Source: Mesorhizobium sp. (GTDB taxonomy: Bacteria > Pseudomonadota > Alphaproteobacteria > Rhizobiales > Rhizobiaceae). Taken from it: a stretch of 50,093 nt of DNA. This document shows positions 49,988-50,093 of this stretch, in pieces. Below the pieces are notes generated by a model, which worked only from the letters and a program-made list of their open reading frames with translations, did not search any database and was not told the DNA's origin. The translations under genes and the position numbers were made by a program. Location: NCBI GenBank assembly GCA_027492275.1, contig JAPUFC010000074.1, positions 1-50,093 of the forward strand, in the 5' to 3' direction. The first letter of the stretch is position 1; every line of letters starts with the position of its first letter.

Positions 49988-50093
<106 letters not shown>

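Overview
The window is GC-rich (roughly two thirds G+C) chromosomal DNA. It most likely comes from an alphaproteobacterium of the Hyphomicrobiales, Mesorhizobium/Phyllobacteriaceae-like. The main evidence is the flagellar locus at the right end: two adjacent LuxR-type regulators of the VisN/VisR kind, then flhB-fliG-fliN-fliM-motA on the minus strand, and a DUF1217 protein, flgF and fliI on the plus strand. This order is typical of rhizobia. The right edge ends in long G and C homopolymers that look like a sequencing or assembly artefact. The left edge stops inside a Thr/Pro repeat. The window is therefore probably a whole contig.

Layout. (1) 1-4973, minus strand: a tightly packed five-gene unit with a GT2 glycosyltransferase, a DUF2298 'YYY' polytopic membrane protein, an outer-membrane beta-barrel, a flippase-like membrane protein, and the start of a secreted protein with a TPTATPT-type linker. 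That last gene was found by reading the edge and starts at a GTGA overlap. Divergent to it is UDP-galactopyranose mutase (glf). (2) 6.8-26.9 kb: a large catabolic and transport region with a ribose-type ABC transporter, an SMP-30 lactonase, a gamma-glutamyltransferase-like amidohydrolase coupled to a small chorismate mutase, an M24 metallopeptidase, a TSUP exporter, a polyamine-type ABC transporter, an SDR, a DMT exporter, an aldo/keto reductase, a 2-hydroxyacid dehydrogenase and two paralogous FadR-type GntR regulators. Seven intergenic gaps here carry the same 18-bp palindrome, ACCAA-N8-TTGGT, which suggests one regulon. (3) 26.9-29.0 kb: 3-hydroxyisobutyrate dehydrogenase and an isobutyryl-CoA-dehydrogenase-like enzyme (valine degradation). 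(4) 29.2-31.8 kb: a secreted thioredoxin, a CcdA-like membrane protein and a triple-rhodanese protein (envelope thiol/sulfur chemistry). (5) 32.2-37.6 kb: a SyrD-like ABC exporter and three glycosyltransferase-type proteins, one fused to a GINT1-like beta-propeller. (6) 37.9-38.8 kb: a small RNA with three hairpins, each showing a CCUCC(UCCC) anti-Shine-Dalgarno loop (the 'cuckoo'/CCUCCUCCC-motif type), downstream of a D-lyxose-isomerase-like cupin. (7) 39.0-50.0 kb: the flagellar regulon described above.

The most interesting candidates are the putative surface-glycosylation operon at the left edge, the repeated operator that ties the catabolic genes together, and the triple anti-SD-loop small RNA. 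I saw no rRNA, complete tRNA, insertion sequence, integrase or CRISPR array.
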